NCBI RefSeq assembly: GCF_036173125.1
Contig: NZ_CP108054.1
Location: 6,353,001-6,417,000 of the forward strand
Origin: Streptomyces sp. NBC_00286
GTDB taxonomy: Bacteria; Actinomycetota; Actinomycetes; Streptomycetales; Streptomycetaceae
Direction: 5' to 3'
Length of the DNA stretch: 64,000 bases
The notes under the pieces are model-generated. The model was not told the origin of the DNA. It worked only from the letters and a program-made list of their open reading frames with translations, and did no database searches. Every line of letters starts with the position of its first letter. The first letter of the stretch is position 1. This document shows, piece by piece, positions 48,398 through 57,713 of the stretch. A program made the translations under genes and the position numbers.

Positions 48398-51391
48398 TCA
48401 GGGTGAACTAGCCGGAATAGTGGCCTCGTTACGGTGGCGCGAGTCCTTGGCACGGAAGCGCACCAGGCGGCGGTCCGCATTGATGGCTGAGGCCGGCGGG
48501 ATGAGGGTGAAGGCCATCACGATCTTCGACGGGTCGGCGGACCCGTTGCGGACGACGTCTTGCACCTTGCGGTGGCTGTCGCCTTCCACCACTGGGTAGA
48601 GCAAGACAACTCCCCTTGTACGCTCGATTCCAGTGCGTTGCCCGGAACGAGTGCCTGCTGGCGTACCGGCCCCATCAATGAGTCGCTGCGCCGCCATGCG
48701 GTGCTCAACACTGGCGATGCGGCCGAAGGAAGTCTTGCCGTTCTGTCGGCTTCGGCGGACGAGGGAGAGCGGGATGGAGCCAAGGATGCTGGCTTCTACG
48801 CGGCTGTTCGATGCGAGCCGCGGTGAGATGAGAAGCCAGTCGTCCACTTTGGCCAGCGAGCCGTCAAGCTGGCTGAGGTAGGTCAAATGGGGCCCGAAGT
48901 GTCCGGGACGCTCCCACTCCAGTTGAGACAGCACACCCACCAGGTCTCGGTGAGAGACCACGCCGGTCAGGGCCTCGAAGGTGCGCGTCAGCGAGCTGGA
49001 ACTGTCGGGTGGGTTGGTGAAGGACGTCGGTGCCGTGCTGAACGCATCCAGCAGTGGTCGCCAGCGCTCGGTGTTCCGCTTGAGTGCCACGCTGTTCATC
49101 GGATACGAAGCGGGCTCGATCGGACGCCCCGGTGACCGGATCTCCACGAGTTCTGCGTTGAACATCTTGTTGCGCGCCGAGGGTTTGATCCACGGCAAGT
49201 GCTGTGCCACCAGGGGAGGTACCTGCATGGGCGTTATCTGCGGTTCTCCGTCGACCATCGTGGCGTACTGGGCGAGCTGCTCACGGAAGGTTTCCTCGTC
49301 CCGGCAGATCGCTTCGTAAGCCTCGTACAGATCTGCCGTCTTGTCTCGCCCGAACGGTTCCTCGCGCCCGATGTAGAGGCGCACCAAGTCCCGGTATCCG
49401 GGCCGGAATCCGAACCAGCGGCCCATCTGCATCAAGGTGTCGGCCTGCTGTGTGGTGCGGCGGTAGTAGGTGATGGTGAGACCCTCGACGGTGAAGCCAC
49501 GAGAGAGCTTCGTACCGCCGACCAGAATCTTCCATACGTGCGGAGTGCGGTCGAAGTCCAGGTCGAGCTGGGCAAAATAGCGGTCGCTGTCCCCATTCAC
49601 GACGATGACCGGCTGGCCGCCCGCGCCGATGCGCTGCCGAGCTCGATGCACGTAAGAGCGGAGCTCGTCATAGGACGTCGGAGCCGGGAGATCGGCTGCG
49701 CGTGTCTCACTCACCGGCGCGAAGTCCCTTGCCCACAGGTCTGCGAGACGCTCGTGGCCTGTCGTGGAGTTGTAACCCGCCTCGTGCCACATGGTGTTGA
49801 CGCGCAGCGCGAGTTCGGCGTGGTCGTCCGTGCGTACCGACTGATGAGCGAGCATCGTGTGGTGACGCAATGGGCCATCCGGTACTCCATGGTCAGCCCT
49901 GTACAGCTTCAGGGCACCAGACAGGACGAAGGCGTCCATCGCTTCTTGGAGTCGATCACCAGTGGACTCGTAAATTCCCCTGACGTGCGTCTTTTCCTGG
50001 GAGTTGGAGTACGTGCGCTCGCCCAGCGCTATCGGCGAGTTCAGGTCGTGGAAGTCCTGGATACCCATGTATCCGGTGGGGCGCGGGAGAGAGATCAGGA
50101 AGTCGCTGGGGAAGATGTCCTCGTCATCACCCGGGTCAACGAAGACATTGGCGAAGGGAGTTGCTGTGTAACCGACGTACTGCGCTCGCGGAAGAAGTTT
50201 GAGGAGCTGGGATATCAGACCGTTGATGGTCGTGCGCTCGGTACTGCCGCGCTCCCACTTCTTCGGATCCAGAGTGTTCACGGATGCCTGGTCGGACTCG
50301 TCGTCGATGATCAGGGCAGGCAGCTCCCCAAGAAGCCCACGGATCTGCTTGAGGTCCTTGACGAGCTTGGTGAGGACGGACTTGTTCTTCTTCACGACCA
50401 GGACACGAGCCGCGGCGTGGTGGATATTCGCTGGGTCATGAAGCGGGCGGGTCGGTTCACGCTTCTCGAACTCGAGGGCCCGGATGCCCTGCGCAAGGCT
50501 CTTGTAGTCGTTGTCGCGGGTTGTCAGGCGCTCAATGTCGAAGGCTCCGAGAGTGGAGGGCCGACCTCCGTGGCTTACGAACTCGGGCCAGTCGCCATCG
50601 TCGTCTACGTAGTCCACGCCGACGAGGGAGTCCAAGTCCGTCAGGTCTGCGCCGCGCAGGATGTTCTCCTGGCCGATCAATTCCATATCGAGACGACGCT
50701 GGGTCTGTGCGCGCAGCAGGTTGAGCGTGCCACCGAGCACGATGACGAGGCGGTACCCGGCATCGATTGCCTTTGCTGCGACACCGGTGAAGTTCGCTGT
50801 CTTGCCGGACTGGACGTAGCCGACGACCAGTCCCTTTGCCTGGCGGGCCGACGGTTGCTCCGGATCGGTGAGACGCTCGACGACCGCACGGCTTGCCTCG
50901 TGCAGACTTGCGATCGCTGCTTCCGGCCAGCTTTTGGCGCGGAGCTTCTGTTCGTACGACGTCCAGTAGAAGGAACGAGCGGCTGCCCGTTCCGGGGTGT
51001 ACCAGCGGGTGAACTCGCGCGTGATCACTGTTGCGCCTGGCACCTTCGCCACGGGAACAGCGGCATCCAAAGTCTTGCGCAGGTCATTTCCGAATCGGAG
51101 CCGGTCGTAGACCGCTGTCCGTCGCTCTTCAGTGCGCGCTGATACGTCGAGTGCCCACTGAGGCTCTTCAGCGAAGTCCCAGGCTGTGAGGTGACGACTC
51201 CAGAGAGCAATTAGCGCCTCGTCGCCACTGATGAGGCACGCTCGGAAACGCTCCTCGCTCAGGTCTGCGTCCGGGTAGTCCTCATCGGCTGCGAGTGCGG
51301 CCCAGCGCTCGAAGTGCTTGGGGATACTGCCCATGCCCGCCAGCGCGGAGGTATGGATCTCCAGGAGCGGGTCGAAAGGGGCGTTGCTCAT
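48398..51391 (-). CDS. Z1-domain SF2-type ATPase
   Basis: 997 residues. P-loop VVGYVQSGKTANFTGVAAKA (~187-206), Walker B-like IIDDESDQAS (~360), YVGYTATPFANVFVDPGDDE (~403), then the Z1 region with VGGTKLSRGFTVEGLTITYY and QMGRWFGFRPGYRDLVRLYI (~650), the equivalents of helicase motifs V and VI. Z1 proteins are known companions of restriction-modification systems and of MORC/MutL-like ATPases, and presumably remodel DNA. ATG 51391 follows GAGGA. It is the second gene after the MORC-type ATPase (55-base gap), same operon. Confidence 0.9.
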   Translation of the reverse strand: MSNAPFDPLLEIHTSALAGMGSIPKHFERWAALAADEDYPDADLSEERFRACLISGDEALIALWSRHLTAWDFAEEPQWALDVSARTEERRTAVYDRLRFGNDLRKTLDAAVPVAKVPGATVITREFTRWYTPERAAARSFYWTSYEQKLRAKSWPEAAIASLHEASRAVVERLTDPEQPSARQAKGLVVGYVQSGKTANFTGVAAKAIDAGYRLVIVLGGTLNLLRAQTQRRLDMELIGQENILRGADLTDLDSLVGVDYVDDDGDWPEFVSHGGRPSTLGAFDIERLTTRDNDYKSLAQGIRALEFEKREPTRPLHDPANIHHAAARVLVVKKNKSVLTKLVKDLKQIRGLLGELPALIIDDESDQASVNTLDPKKWERGSTERTTINGLISQLLKLLPRAQYVGYTATPFANVFVDPGDDEDIFPSDFLISLPRPTGYMGIQDFHDLNSPIALGERTYSNSQEKTHVRGIYESTGDRLQEAMDAFVLSGALKLYRADHGVPDGPLRHHTMLAHQSVRTDDHAELALRVNTMWHEAGYNSTTGHERLADLWARDFAPVSETRAADLPAPTSYDELRSYVHRARQRIGAGGQPVIVVNGDSDRYFAQLDLDFDRTPHVWKILVGGTKLSRGFTVEGLTITYYRRTTQQADTLMQMGRWFGFRPGYRDLVRLYIGREEPFGRDKTADLYEAYEAICRDEETFREQLAQYATMVDGEPQITPMQVPPLVAQHLPWIKPSARNKMFNAELVEIRSPGRPIEPASYPMNSVALKRNTERWRPLLDAFSTAPTSFTNPPDSSSSLTRTFEALTGVVSHRDLVGVLSQLEWERPGHFGPHLTYLSQLDGSLAKVDDWLLISPRLASNSRVEASILGSIPLSLVRRSRQNGKTSFGRIASVEHRMAAQRLIDGAGTPAGTRSGQRTGIERTRGVVLLYPVVEGDSHRKVQDVVRNGSADPSKIVMAFTLIPPASAINADRRLVRFRAKDSRHRNEATIPASSP

Positions 51392-51446
51392 GCGGTGTCC
51401 TCGAACAGGAAGAGGGTCGGGGTGAAGAAGCCAGTGGGTGCAGAGG

Positions 51447-53000
51447 TCAGGAGGCGGACCGTTCACGCCGCTCGCGCTGGGCTCCCACCGATGCCAGGAG
51501 GATCGTGTTCCAGTAGTCAAGGCGGTCCTGGCGAGCACGTTCCCAGCGCCCGAGTCCGAAGCAGTCCTCAAGAAGCAGGTACAGCAGGGTCTTTGTCACC
51601 GGAGCGTCATTGGACCCTCCCCGCTTGCCGTCGTTGAAATCTTCACGGAACGCCTGGTTCAGGAGGATGGTGTTGTTCTCGCGGTCCAGGTCAAAGAACC
51701 GGCCATTAGGCAGCGAGCCCCAGGTGAACGCGATCGGCTCCTCGCCCGGCTTCTCAGGAAGTTCCTCCTTGATGACCCGCTTGATCTTCGGGTCCAGGCC
51801 CTTACCTGGGGGAGTGACGGACTTGCGGATGATCTCGGTGCGCTTCGCCCCATCTCTGTAGGCGGTCTCCGCATCGTTGAGAAAGGAATGAAAGGTGTGC
51901 CCGTCCGGATCCACCGCCTTCTCGACGCCTAGGGTGAAGGCTGGAGTGACGGTGACGGTCTCCTTCTTCACATCGAGGCTCAGCACGCTGTTCTCGCGCG
52001 AGGGAAGATCGACAGCAACACGGGCCAGAACGAGGTGGCTCTCGGGATTGCGCAGGCCGTTCCACCCACCTGCTTGGACGAGACGGTCATTCCGGTAGAA
52101 GTAGAAACCTTGCCGGTCGGCGAGAGCGCCGATCTGACGGAAGCCTGCTCGCTTGGACTTGGCGGGCCAGATATGGGCGGTCAGTTGAATGTCTCCCAGG
52201 CCTTCCACGGGTGTGGTGAACTTCCGGGGGTAGCCCGCTTTGCCTGGCACTTTGTACCCGAAGGGATCCAGGGCCTCGACAGCGATGTGATCAACTTCCT
52301 CGCCGAGTTCGCCCTTGCCGCTGCTCACATCCCACACGGCTATGTCGACCTTGAGGCCGCGCTGCAGAAAGCGGTGCAAGTAGAGGCCGAGATGCGTCTC
52401 TAGGCGAGAGATCGCCTTCGATAGAAAAAGGTCACTTTGGCCTCGTGTGACCGTTTCGAAGGCGCGCACTCGGTCCCAGCGCACGACCGTGCCGTGCCAC
52501 TCAATGATGCCGTCGTACCGGTCAACGAGGACCTGTGCATAGAGCGGATCGACGGTGTCGCAGCGGAAACCGTCTTCGATGCCCTCCGCGGTGAGACGTC
52601 GGCCCGCGGCACGACTGCGTTTCGTACGGCTGACCACAGTCAGCGAGGAAGCGTGGGACAGGGATGCAGCCTTCAATCCCGTGCCGTACAGGCCAAGAGC
52701 GCTCTCGCCATACTCGCGGCGTCGGCCCACGGTCATCGCAGCGTCCAGGTGCGAATCGTCCATACCCCTGCCGTTGTCGATGATCAGCAGGGTGAGAATC
52801 CGGTCGGCATCGCGCAGGAAATGCACGACGATTTCGTCAGCGCCCGCGTCGATCGAGTTGTCAATCAGGTCAGCGACAGCGACTTCAAAGCCGTAGCCCT
52901 GATTGGTCAGGGCTTTGGCGTAACCGGCGTCCGGGGGCAGGTGGGTGCTGCCGGTCGTGGGGACGTCGTACTGCCAGACGGTGCCGGACTCGTAGGGCAT
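51447..53000 (-). CDS. MORC/MutL-like GHKL ATPase
   Basis: 517 residues. GHKL ATPase motifs: N box VAVADLIDNSIDAGADE (~38-54), Bergerat G1 DNGRGMDDSHLD (~74), G2 GLYGTGLKAASLSHASS (~100). A transducer-like S5 region follows (PAKSKRAGFRQIGALADRQG, FYFYRNDRLVQAGGWNGLRN) with the Lys of DVKKETV. The C-terminal third is helical and may dimerise. Prokaryotic MORC-like ATPases linked with Z1 proteins, methylases and Vsr have been described as auxiliary parts of restriction-modification systems, which fits this island exactly. Start 53000 follows GAGGAAG. Confidence 0.88.
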   Translation of the reverse strand: MPYESGTVWQYDVPTTGSTHLPPDAGYAKALTNQGYGFEVAVADLIDNSIDAGADEIVVHFLRDADRILTLLIIDNGRGMDDSHLDAAMTVGRRREYGESALGLYGTGLKAASLSHASSLTVVSRTKRSRAAGRRLTAEGIEDGFRCDTVDPLYAQVLVDRYDGIIEWHGTVVRWDRVRAFETVTRGQSDLFLSKAISRLETHLGLYLHRFLQRGLKVDIAVWDVSSGKGELGEEVDHIAVEALDPFGYKVPGKAGYPRKFTTPVEGLGDIQLTAHIWPAKSKRAGFRQIGALADRQGFYFYRNDRLVQAGGWNGLRNPESHLVLARVAVDLPSRENSVLSLDVKKETVTVTPAFTLGVEKAVDPDGHTFHSFLNDAETAYRDGAKRTEIIRKSVTPPGKGLDPKIKRVIKEELPEKPGEEPIAFTWGSLPNGRFFDLDRENNTILLNQAFREDFNDGKRGGSNDAPVTKTLLYLLLEDCFGLGRWERARQDRLDYWNTILLASVGAQRERRERSAS

Positions 53001-53399
53001 CGCTTCCTCATGTGTACAGGTCGGGGCCTGCACAAAGAGTGACGGCCGCTAGCTCAGTGATAAGCGTGACCGTACTGCAAAGGTTGGACATAGGGGCGGT
53101 TGAACCCTGAAGAGGGGAGATAAATCCCGCCCCTCCAATGTGTTTTGGCGTAAATGGGAAGCTTTGTCAATTATGTCGGCATGTGTGCCAGTCTGTTCTG
53201 ACCTTGGGCCGCCCGTGCCATCAACTGCCCAAGATCAGTGGCGGGTTGGCCGCCAAGCAGGGCGCTTGATGGGCGGGACGCGCTTGCCGCGCCCCGCGTC
53301 TCACCGGCCCTGCCGCCTTCGCGGTGCCGCCGCGTAGCCGTCGGCAGTCGGAAATTCCTGTTCAGGGGGCAAGAGAGCTGTGATTGCGCCGCCAATCCG
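53001..53399. other. Intergenic region at the right edge of the defence island
   Basis: About 400 bases without a gene. The part next to the MORC-type start is relatively AT-rich and should hold its promoter. Around 53225-53250 the text TCAGTGGCGGGTTGGCCGCC resembles the reverse complement of the 62-bp repeats at 18230 and 20412, but only over ~15 bases. The last ~150 bases are GC-rich with small hairpins (GACGCG...CGCGTC). Confidence 0.5.
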
Positions 53400-54416
53400 T
53401 CAGGCGCCACCCCCATGACACCCCTCGTACGCCCGCCCCGACCCGCACCAACAAGCCCCACCCCGCTCCGGCGGCCAAGCCACCGCCCGCCCCCGCGCAG
53501 CCAGCGTCGTCGCATACTGCGGCAGCAGTGACGCGTCCGCGGGCGAAGCCAGCTCCGAGGCTGCGAACGCCTCGTACGACGGCACCGTCCCCGGCACGAT
53601 GCCCAAGTTCCCGGTCCCGGAGGCTGCCAGCTCCCTCAGCGACGTCTCTATCGTCGCCAGGTGCTCCTCATGCGACGGGTACTCCGGCTCCAACGACGGG
53701 TACGCGGCGAGCAGTTCGGCCAGTTCGTCGGCCGGCCAGTGGAGTATGGCCACCGGGAAGGGGCGGGAGAGGGCTTCCCTTGCCGTCGTGAGTTCCGACT
53801 GGAGGCGGGCGATCTCTGCCTGGAGTTCCGCCGGGTTGTCCGAGCCCAGGGACCAGACCCGTTTCGGGTCGTGGAGTTCATCCAAGGAGACCGGGGCCTT
53901 GTGGAGGGTGTCCGCTCGGGTGTCCCAGTGGTCGTGGGGCATGCCCAGCATGCGGCGGACTCGGTGGCGGCCGAAGAGCAGGGGGTGGGTGGCGTACGGG
54001 GGGTCCGTTACGTCTGTCAGGAGGAGGGTGGCGCCTTCCGTGAACGTCTCCTGCGCTGCTTCCAGCTCGTCGTGGGCCTCCAGGGCCTCCGCGATGATCA
54101 CCCAGGGGGCCGGGTCGCGGGGGGACGCGGCGCGGACGCCCTCGATGATCGCTCTGGCCTCCGCCTCGTGGCCGTACTCCCAGAGGTTGGCCGCCTTCAG
54201 GGCGCGTACCAGGAGGGGGTTCTCCAGGGAGTCGGGGGTGGAGAGCAGGCGGTCGTAGAGGGTGCTGGCTCGGGAGCGGTCGTCGGCCAGTTCGAGGTGG
54301 GCCGCGGCCTGCAGCAGCAGGTGCTCGGCGTCCTCGGGGTAGAGGCCGGCGGTCCGCTCCAGGCGTGCCGCTTCGGCGTTGTGGTCGACGTACTCGGCAG
54401 GCGTGTCGGGGCGCAT
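53400..54416 (-). CDS. TPR-like protein with C-terminal SEC-C zinc motif
   Basis: 338 residues. Residues ~1-130 are tetratricopeptide-like helical pairs (DAEHLLLQAAAHLELADDRS, ALKAANLWEYGHEAEARAII, APWVIIAEALEAHDELEAAQ). The C-terminus carries a SEC-C zinc ribbon, GACWCGSGRAYEGCHGG (C-x-C...C-H). SEC-C modules mediate interaction with nucleic acid or SecB-like partners; the cellular role here is unknown. Start 54416 lacks a ribosome site but TACGGT seven bases upstream would allow a leaderless message. Divergent from the sortase gene. Confidence 0.85.
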   Translation of the reverse strand: MRPDTPAEYVDHNAEAARLERTAGLYPEDAEHLLLQAAAHLELADDRSRASTLYDRLLSTPDSLENPLLVRALKAANLWEYGHEAEARAIIEGVRAASPRDPAPWVIIAEALEAHDELEAAQETFTEGATLLLTDVTDPPYATHPLLFGRHRVRRMLGMPHDHWDTRADTLHKAPVSLDELHDPKRVWSLGSDNPAELQAEIARLQSELTTAREALSRPFPVAILHWPADELAELLAAYPSLEPEYPSHEEHLATIETSLRELAASGTGNLGIVPGTVPSYEAFAASELASPADASLLPQYATTLAARGRAVAWPPERGGACWCGSGRAYEGCHGGGA

Positions 54417-54515
54417 GGGGGACACCGTACTGCCGTTCCCCTGGTGAGTTGCGGGGGTAGCCCCTATCGTGCGCCCGCGATGGGAGGGCAGGAAGCCGGG
54501 GCAGGAGGCGTGTGT

Positions 54516-55349
54516 ATGCGGGTTCCCGTCACCAGTCGGCGGAGTCTGCGGCGGCGTGCGCTCGGCGCGCGCGTTCTCTGGAACGCTGCCGAGATCCTCG
54601 TAACCCTCGGCGTCGTCCTCATGCTCCTCGTCGTCCATCAGCTGTGGTGGACCAATCGGCAGGCCCGGGAGGGCGCCGAGCGGGAGGTCCAGGCGTTGGA
54701 GAGGGAGTGGGAGGGGAGTCAGGGGGAGGGCGGCAGCCCGTCCGTGAGCGGGGGCGGTTCCGGCGGCACGAGCAGTACAGGCGGCACGAGCAGTACAGGC
54801 GGTACGAGTAGTACGAGCGGTGCGGGCGGGTCTTCGCGGTCCGGTCAGCGGTCCGGGTCGCCGGCCAGTCCCGCCACCCCCGCCCGGCAACCCCGCTGGG
54901 ATCAGGCGTACGCCATCCTCACCATCCCCCGGCTCGGGCTTCGCATCCCGGTCGCGGAAGGGATCAGCAAGCCGAACGTTCTCAACAAGGGGTACGCCGG
55001 CCACTACCCGGACACCGCTCAGCCCGGCCAGGCCGGGAACTTCGCGCTCGCGGGGCATCGGAACACGCACGGCGAGCCGTTCCGGTACATCAACCGGCTG
55101 CGGGAAGGGGACCGGATCGAGGTCGAGACGCGGGCGGCCGGATATACGTACGTCGTCGACCGGACGATCCCGCAGACCGCCCCGCGCGACGGCGGCGTCA
55201 TCCGCGACGTCCCCCGCAGCCTCGTACACCCGCGGTACGGGTACTCCGACCCCGGCTACTACCTCACCCTCACCACCTGCACCCCGGAGTACACCTCCAA
55301 GTACCGCCTCGTGGTCTGGGGGAAGCTCGCCTCCATGCGGCCCCGTTAG
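54516..55349 (+). CDS. Class E sortase
   Basis: 277 residues. An N-terminal membrane anchor (ILVTLGVVLMLLVVHQLWW, ~27-45) is followed by an extracytoplasmic Gly/Ser/Thr linker containing three GGTSST units (54762-54815 in DNA, 18 bp each). The catalytic domain begins near residue 125 (AYAILTIPRLGLRIPVAEGI); catalytic His in FALAGHRNTHGEPFRY, Cys in TLTTCTPEYTSK and Arg in YRLVVWGKL. Class E sortases of Streptomyces cleave LAxTG signals; the window encodes a protein ending in LAGTG at 61634-62461. ATG 54516 has AGGAGG seven bases upstream. Confidence 0.92.
   Translation: MRVPVTSRRSLRRRALGARVLWNAAEILVTLGVVLMLLVVHQLWWTNRQAREGAEREVQALEREWEGSQGEGGSPSVSGGGSGGTSSTGGTSSTGGTSSTSGAGGSSRSGQRSGSPASPATPARQPRWDQAYAILTIPRLGLRIPVAEGISKPNVLNKGYAGHYPDTAQPGQAGNFALAGHRNTHGEPFRYINRLREGDRIEVETRAAGYTYVVDRTIPQTAPRDGGVIRDVPRSLVHPRYGYSDPGYYLTLTTCTPEYTSKYRLVVWGKLASMRPR
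54762..54815 (+). repeat. 18-bp in-frame repeat in the sortase linker
   Basis: Three consecutive 18-bp units (GGCGGCACGAGCAGTACA and variants) at 54762, 54780 and 54798, each encoding GGTSST. Length variation would change linker length without breaking the frame. Confidence 0.85.
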
Positions 55350-55393
55350 GATGAGTCAACACGGTTGACGATATGAGGAAGGGAGGACAGCTG

Positions 55394-55708
55394 ATGGGTG
55401 GTACGCCCGTCGCCGCCAGGTTGCGGCCGCTCGCCTTCCTCTTCCTTCTCCTCGTCGAGGTGGCGGTCCTCGACTCCGGCAGCCTCGTCGGTGCCGTCGC
55501 CTTCGCGGCGACCGCCGCGGCCGGGTCCGCGCTGGCCGCCTGTTCACTCATCGCCGCTCGGCTCGCGCCCGCCGTGCCGCCCACCCGGGTGCGTACGGCC
55601 ATCCGCGACCGTGAGCGGCGTACGGCGTTCCTGCCGCAACGTGATCCCGACGCTCGGGGGCGTACGCGTCCACGAGCACCCGGCCGTCTTCTCCTGACGG
55701 CCGCGTAG
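55394..55708 (+). CDS. DUF6412 small membrane protein
   Basis: 104 residues. Two hydrophobic helices (LAFLFLLLVEVAVLDSGSLV and AVAFAATAAAGSALAACSLI) are followed by a basic cytoplasmic tail (RTAIRDRERRTAFLPQRDPD). It matches the DUF6412 family as I recall it, found directly upstream of the shortened YidC-type gene in streptomycetes. ATG 55394 follows GGAGG; the frame opens at 55373 without a site. Possibly an assembly partner of the insertase (inference). Confidence 0.78.
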   Translation: MGGTPVAARLRPLAFLFLLLVEVAVLDSGSLVGAVAFAATAAAGSALAACSLIAARLAPAVPPTRVRTAIRDRERRTAFLPQRDPDARGRTRPRAPGRLLLTAA

Positions 55709-55846
55709 GGGCACTCGGAAACAGAAGCAGTAGTCCGCAGCAGCCCTCCCCTCGGGCCGTCATGCCGACGTAGATCCAGATCCCAGGACCTTTAGATCCT
55801 CGATCTCTCATCTCCCGGTACGACGAGACCCCCGGAGGGCTCACCC

Positions 55847-56632
55847 ATGTCCGATCTCCTGTCCGCTTTCATGTCCGTTTTCGCCGGCCTCGTCGAAGGG
55901 CTGGCCGATCTCCTCGAGCCGTTGTTCCAGGCGTCCGCGGCGGCTGCGGCGATCGTTCTGTTCACCGCGTTCGTACGACTCCTCGTGCACCCTCTCTCCC
56001 GGGCCGCGGCGCGCGGGCAGCGGGAGCGGGCCAAGCTGCAGCCGCAGATCGCCGCGCTGCGGAAGAAGTACGGGAAGAACCCGGAGAAGCTGCAGAAGGC
56101 CGTACTGGAGTTGCACGCGAAGGAGAAGGTCTCGCCGCTGTCGGGCTGTCTGCCGAGTCTGTTCCAGTTGCCGGCCTTCTTTCTGCTCTACCACCTGTTC
56201 TCGAACTCGACGATCGGCGGCGAGGCGAACTCCCTGCTCGCGCACAAGCTGTTCGCGGCGCCGCTCGGCGGACGGTGGATGGATGCGTTGGGGGAGGGCG
56301 GGGTGTTCGGGGCGCACGGGCTCGTCTATCTCGGGCTGTTCGCCGTCGTCACCGTCGTCGCCACCTTCAACTACCGGCGTACGAAGCGGCAGATGGGCGC
56401 GATGACCGGAGTGGCGGCCGCGGGGAGCGGTGAGCAGCAGCAGGTGCCGGGGATGGGGGCCGTGCTGAAGTTCATGCCGCTGATGTCGTTCATGACGCTG
56501 TTCACGGTCGCCTTCGTGCCGTTGGCCGCCGCGTTGTACGTGGTGACCAGTACGACGTGGAGTGCGGTCGAGCGGGCTGTGCTGTACCGGGACATGCCGG
56601 GGGCCTCGCCGTTGGCGGCTGCCACCGGGTGA
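55847..56632 (+). CDS. YidC/Oxa1 family membrane protein insertase
   Basis: 261 residues. A short YidC-type insertase without the N-terminal periplasmic domain. TM1 AAAAAIVLFTAFVRLLVHPL is followed by the cytoplasmic coiled pair (KLQPQIAALRKKYGKNPEKL, KAVLELHAKEKVSPLSGC), then CLPSLFQLPAFFLLYHLF, LVYLGLFAVVTVVATFNY and FMPLMSFMTLFTVAFVPLAA. The hydrophilic-groove Arg (FVRLL) is conserved. It inserts membrane proteins alone or with SecYEG. It is probably a second, specialised copy, as the housekeeping gene normally lies near the replication origin. Upstream DUF6412 gene probably cotranscribed. Confidence 0.92.
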   Translation: MSDLLSAFMSVFAGLVEGLADLLEPLFQASAAAAAIVLFTAFVRLLVHPLSRAAARGQRERAKLQPQIAALRKKYGKNPEKLQKAVLELHAKEKVSPLSGCLPSLFQLPAFFLLYHLFSNSTIGGEANSLLAHKLFAAPLGGRWMDALGEGGVFGAHGLVYLGLFAVVTVVATFNYRRTKRQMGAMTGVAAAGSGEQQQVPGMGAVLKFMPLMSFMTLFTVAFVPLAAALYVVTSTTWSAVERAVLYRDMPGASPLAAATG

Positions 56633-56732
56633 AGGTCCACGTGCTGAACCGGGGCTTGCGGAGTGGACGTACAGCTTGGAGGATCGACCAGACCTCCGAT
56701 GGTTGTGCACGTGGTGCAGAGAGATGGGGATC

Positions 56733-57590
56733 ATGAAGCTGCTGCGAGTCGGTACGGCTGGGGCGGAGCGGCCCGCGCTGCTCGATGCCGAGGGGGTTCT
56801 ACGGGACCTGTCGGGCATCGTCGCGGACATCGACGGGGCGTTGCTCGCCGACGACGCGGCGCTCGGGCGGATCCGGAGCGCGGCCGAGGCGGGGGAGCTG
56901 CCCGCCCTGGACGCGGCGGGGCTGCGGGTCGGGCCGCCGCTCGCCCGGATCGGCAAGGTCGTCTGCATCGGCCTCAACTACCACGACCACGCCACCGAGA
57001 CCGGCGCCGAGCCGCCCGCCGAGCCGGTCATCTTCTTCAAGGCCGCGGACACGGTCGTCGGGCCGTACGACACCGTGCTCGTGCCGCGCGGCTCCGAGAA
57101 GACCGACTGGGAGGTCGAGCTGGCGATCGTCATCGGGCGTACGGCGCGCTATCTCGGCTCGCACGAGGAGGCGCTCGCGCATGTCGCCGGGTACGCGGTG
57201 GCGCACGACGTCTCCGAGCGCGCCTTCCAGATCGAGCGCGGCGGCACCTGGGACAAGGGCAAGAACTGCGAGACGTTCAACCCGCTCGGGCCGTGGCTCG
57301 TGACGTCGGACGAGGTGCCGGACCCGCAGCAGCTGTCCCTGAAGCTGTGGGTCAACGGCGAGCTGAAGCAGGACGGCAACACGTCCGACCAGATCTTTCC
57401 GGTTGCCGAAGTGGTGCGTTACGTAAGCCAGTTCATGACCCTCTACCCGGGCGACATCATCAACACGGGTACGCCGGCGGGGGTCGCCCTCGGCCAGCCC
57501 GAGCCGAAGCCGTTCCTACGGGCCGGCGACGTGGTGGAGCTGGAGATCGAGGGGCTGGGGCGGCAGCGGCAGGAGCTCAAGGACGCGTAG
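56733..57590 (+). CDS. Fumarylacetoacetate hydrolase family protein
   Basis: 285 residues. The FAH catalytic domain spans residues ~60-280: KVVCIGLNYHDHATETGAEP, VIFFKAADTVVGPYD, DWEVELAIVIGRTARYLGSH (metal-binding acidic residues) and AGYAVAHDVSERAFQ; the end DIINTGTPAGVALGQ is also typical. Members hydrolyse or decarboxylate beta-diketone-type acids such as acylpyruvates or 2-keto-3-deoxy acids with Mg2+. The exact substrate is open. ATG 56733 (MKLLRVG) is the usual family start; ATG 56724 is in frame. A hairpin follows at 57621. Confidence 0.9.
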   Translation: MKLLRVGTAGAERPALLDAEGVLRDLSGIVADIDGALLADDAALGRIRSAAEAGELPALDAAGLRVGPPLARIGKVVCIGLNYHDHATETGAEPPAEPVIFFKAADTVVGPYDTVLVPRGSEKTDWEVELAIVIGRTARYLGSHEEALAHVAGYAVAHDVSERAFQIERGGTWDKGKNCETFNPLGPWLVTSDEVPDPQQLSLKLWVNGELKQDGNTSDQIFPVAEVVRYVSQFMTLYPGDIINTGTPAGVALGQPEPKPFLRAGDVVELEIEGLGRQRQELKDA

Positions 57591-57620
57591 CGCCTCCGGC
57601 GGTGGCGAGTGTGACGGCGA

Positions 57621-57655
57621 CGCTCGGCAGTCCGGCGTGACCGGGGTGCCGAGCG
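57621..57655 (+). terminator. Terminator hairpin
   Basis: Perfect 9-bp stem CGCTCGGCA (57621-57629) and TGCCGAGCG (57647-57655); the 17-base loop can form a further CCGG/CCGG pair. It lies 30 bases after the FAH-family gene. Confidence 0.7.
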
Positions 57656-57713
57656 TATCGTTGTACTGCGCGACTGCCCGCCAACCGTGCGGCAGCGGGG
57701 AGGAGCGGCAACG

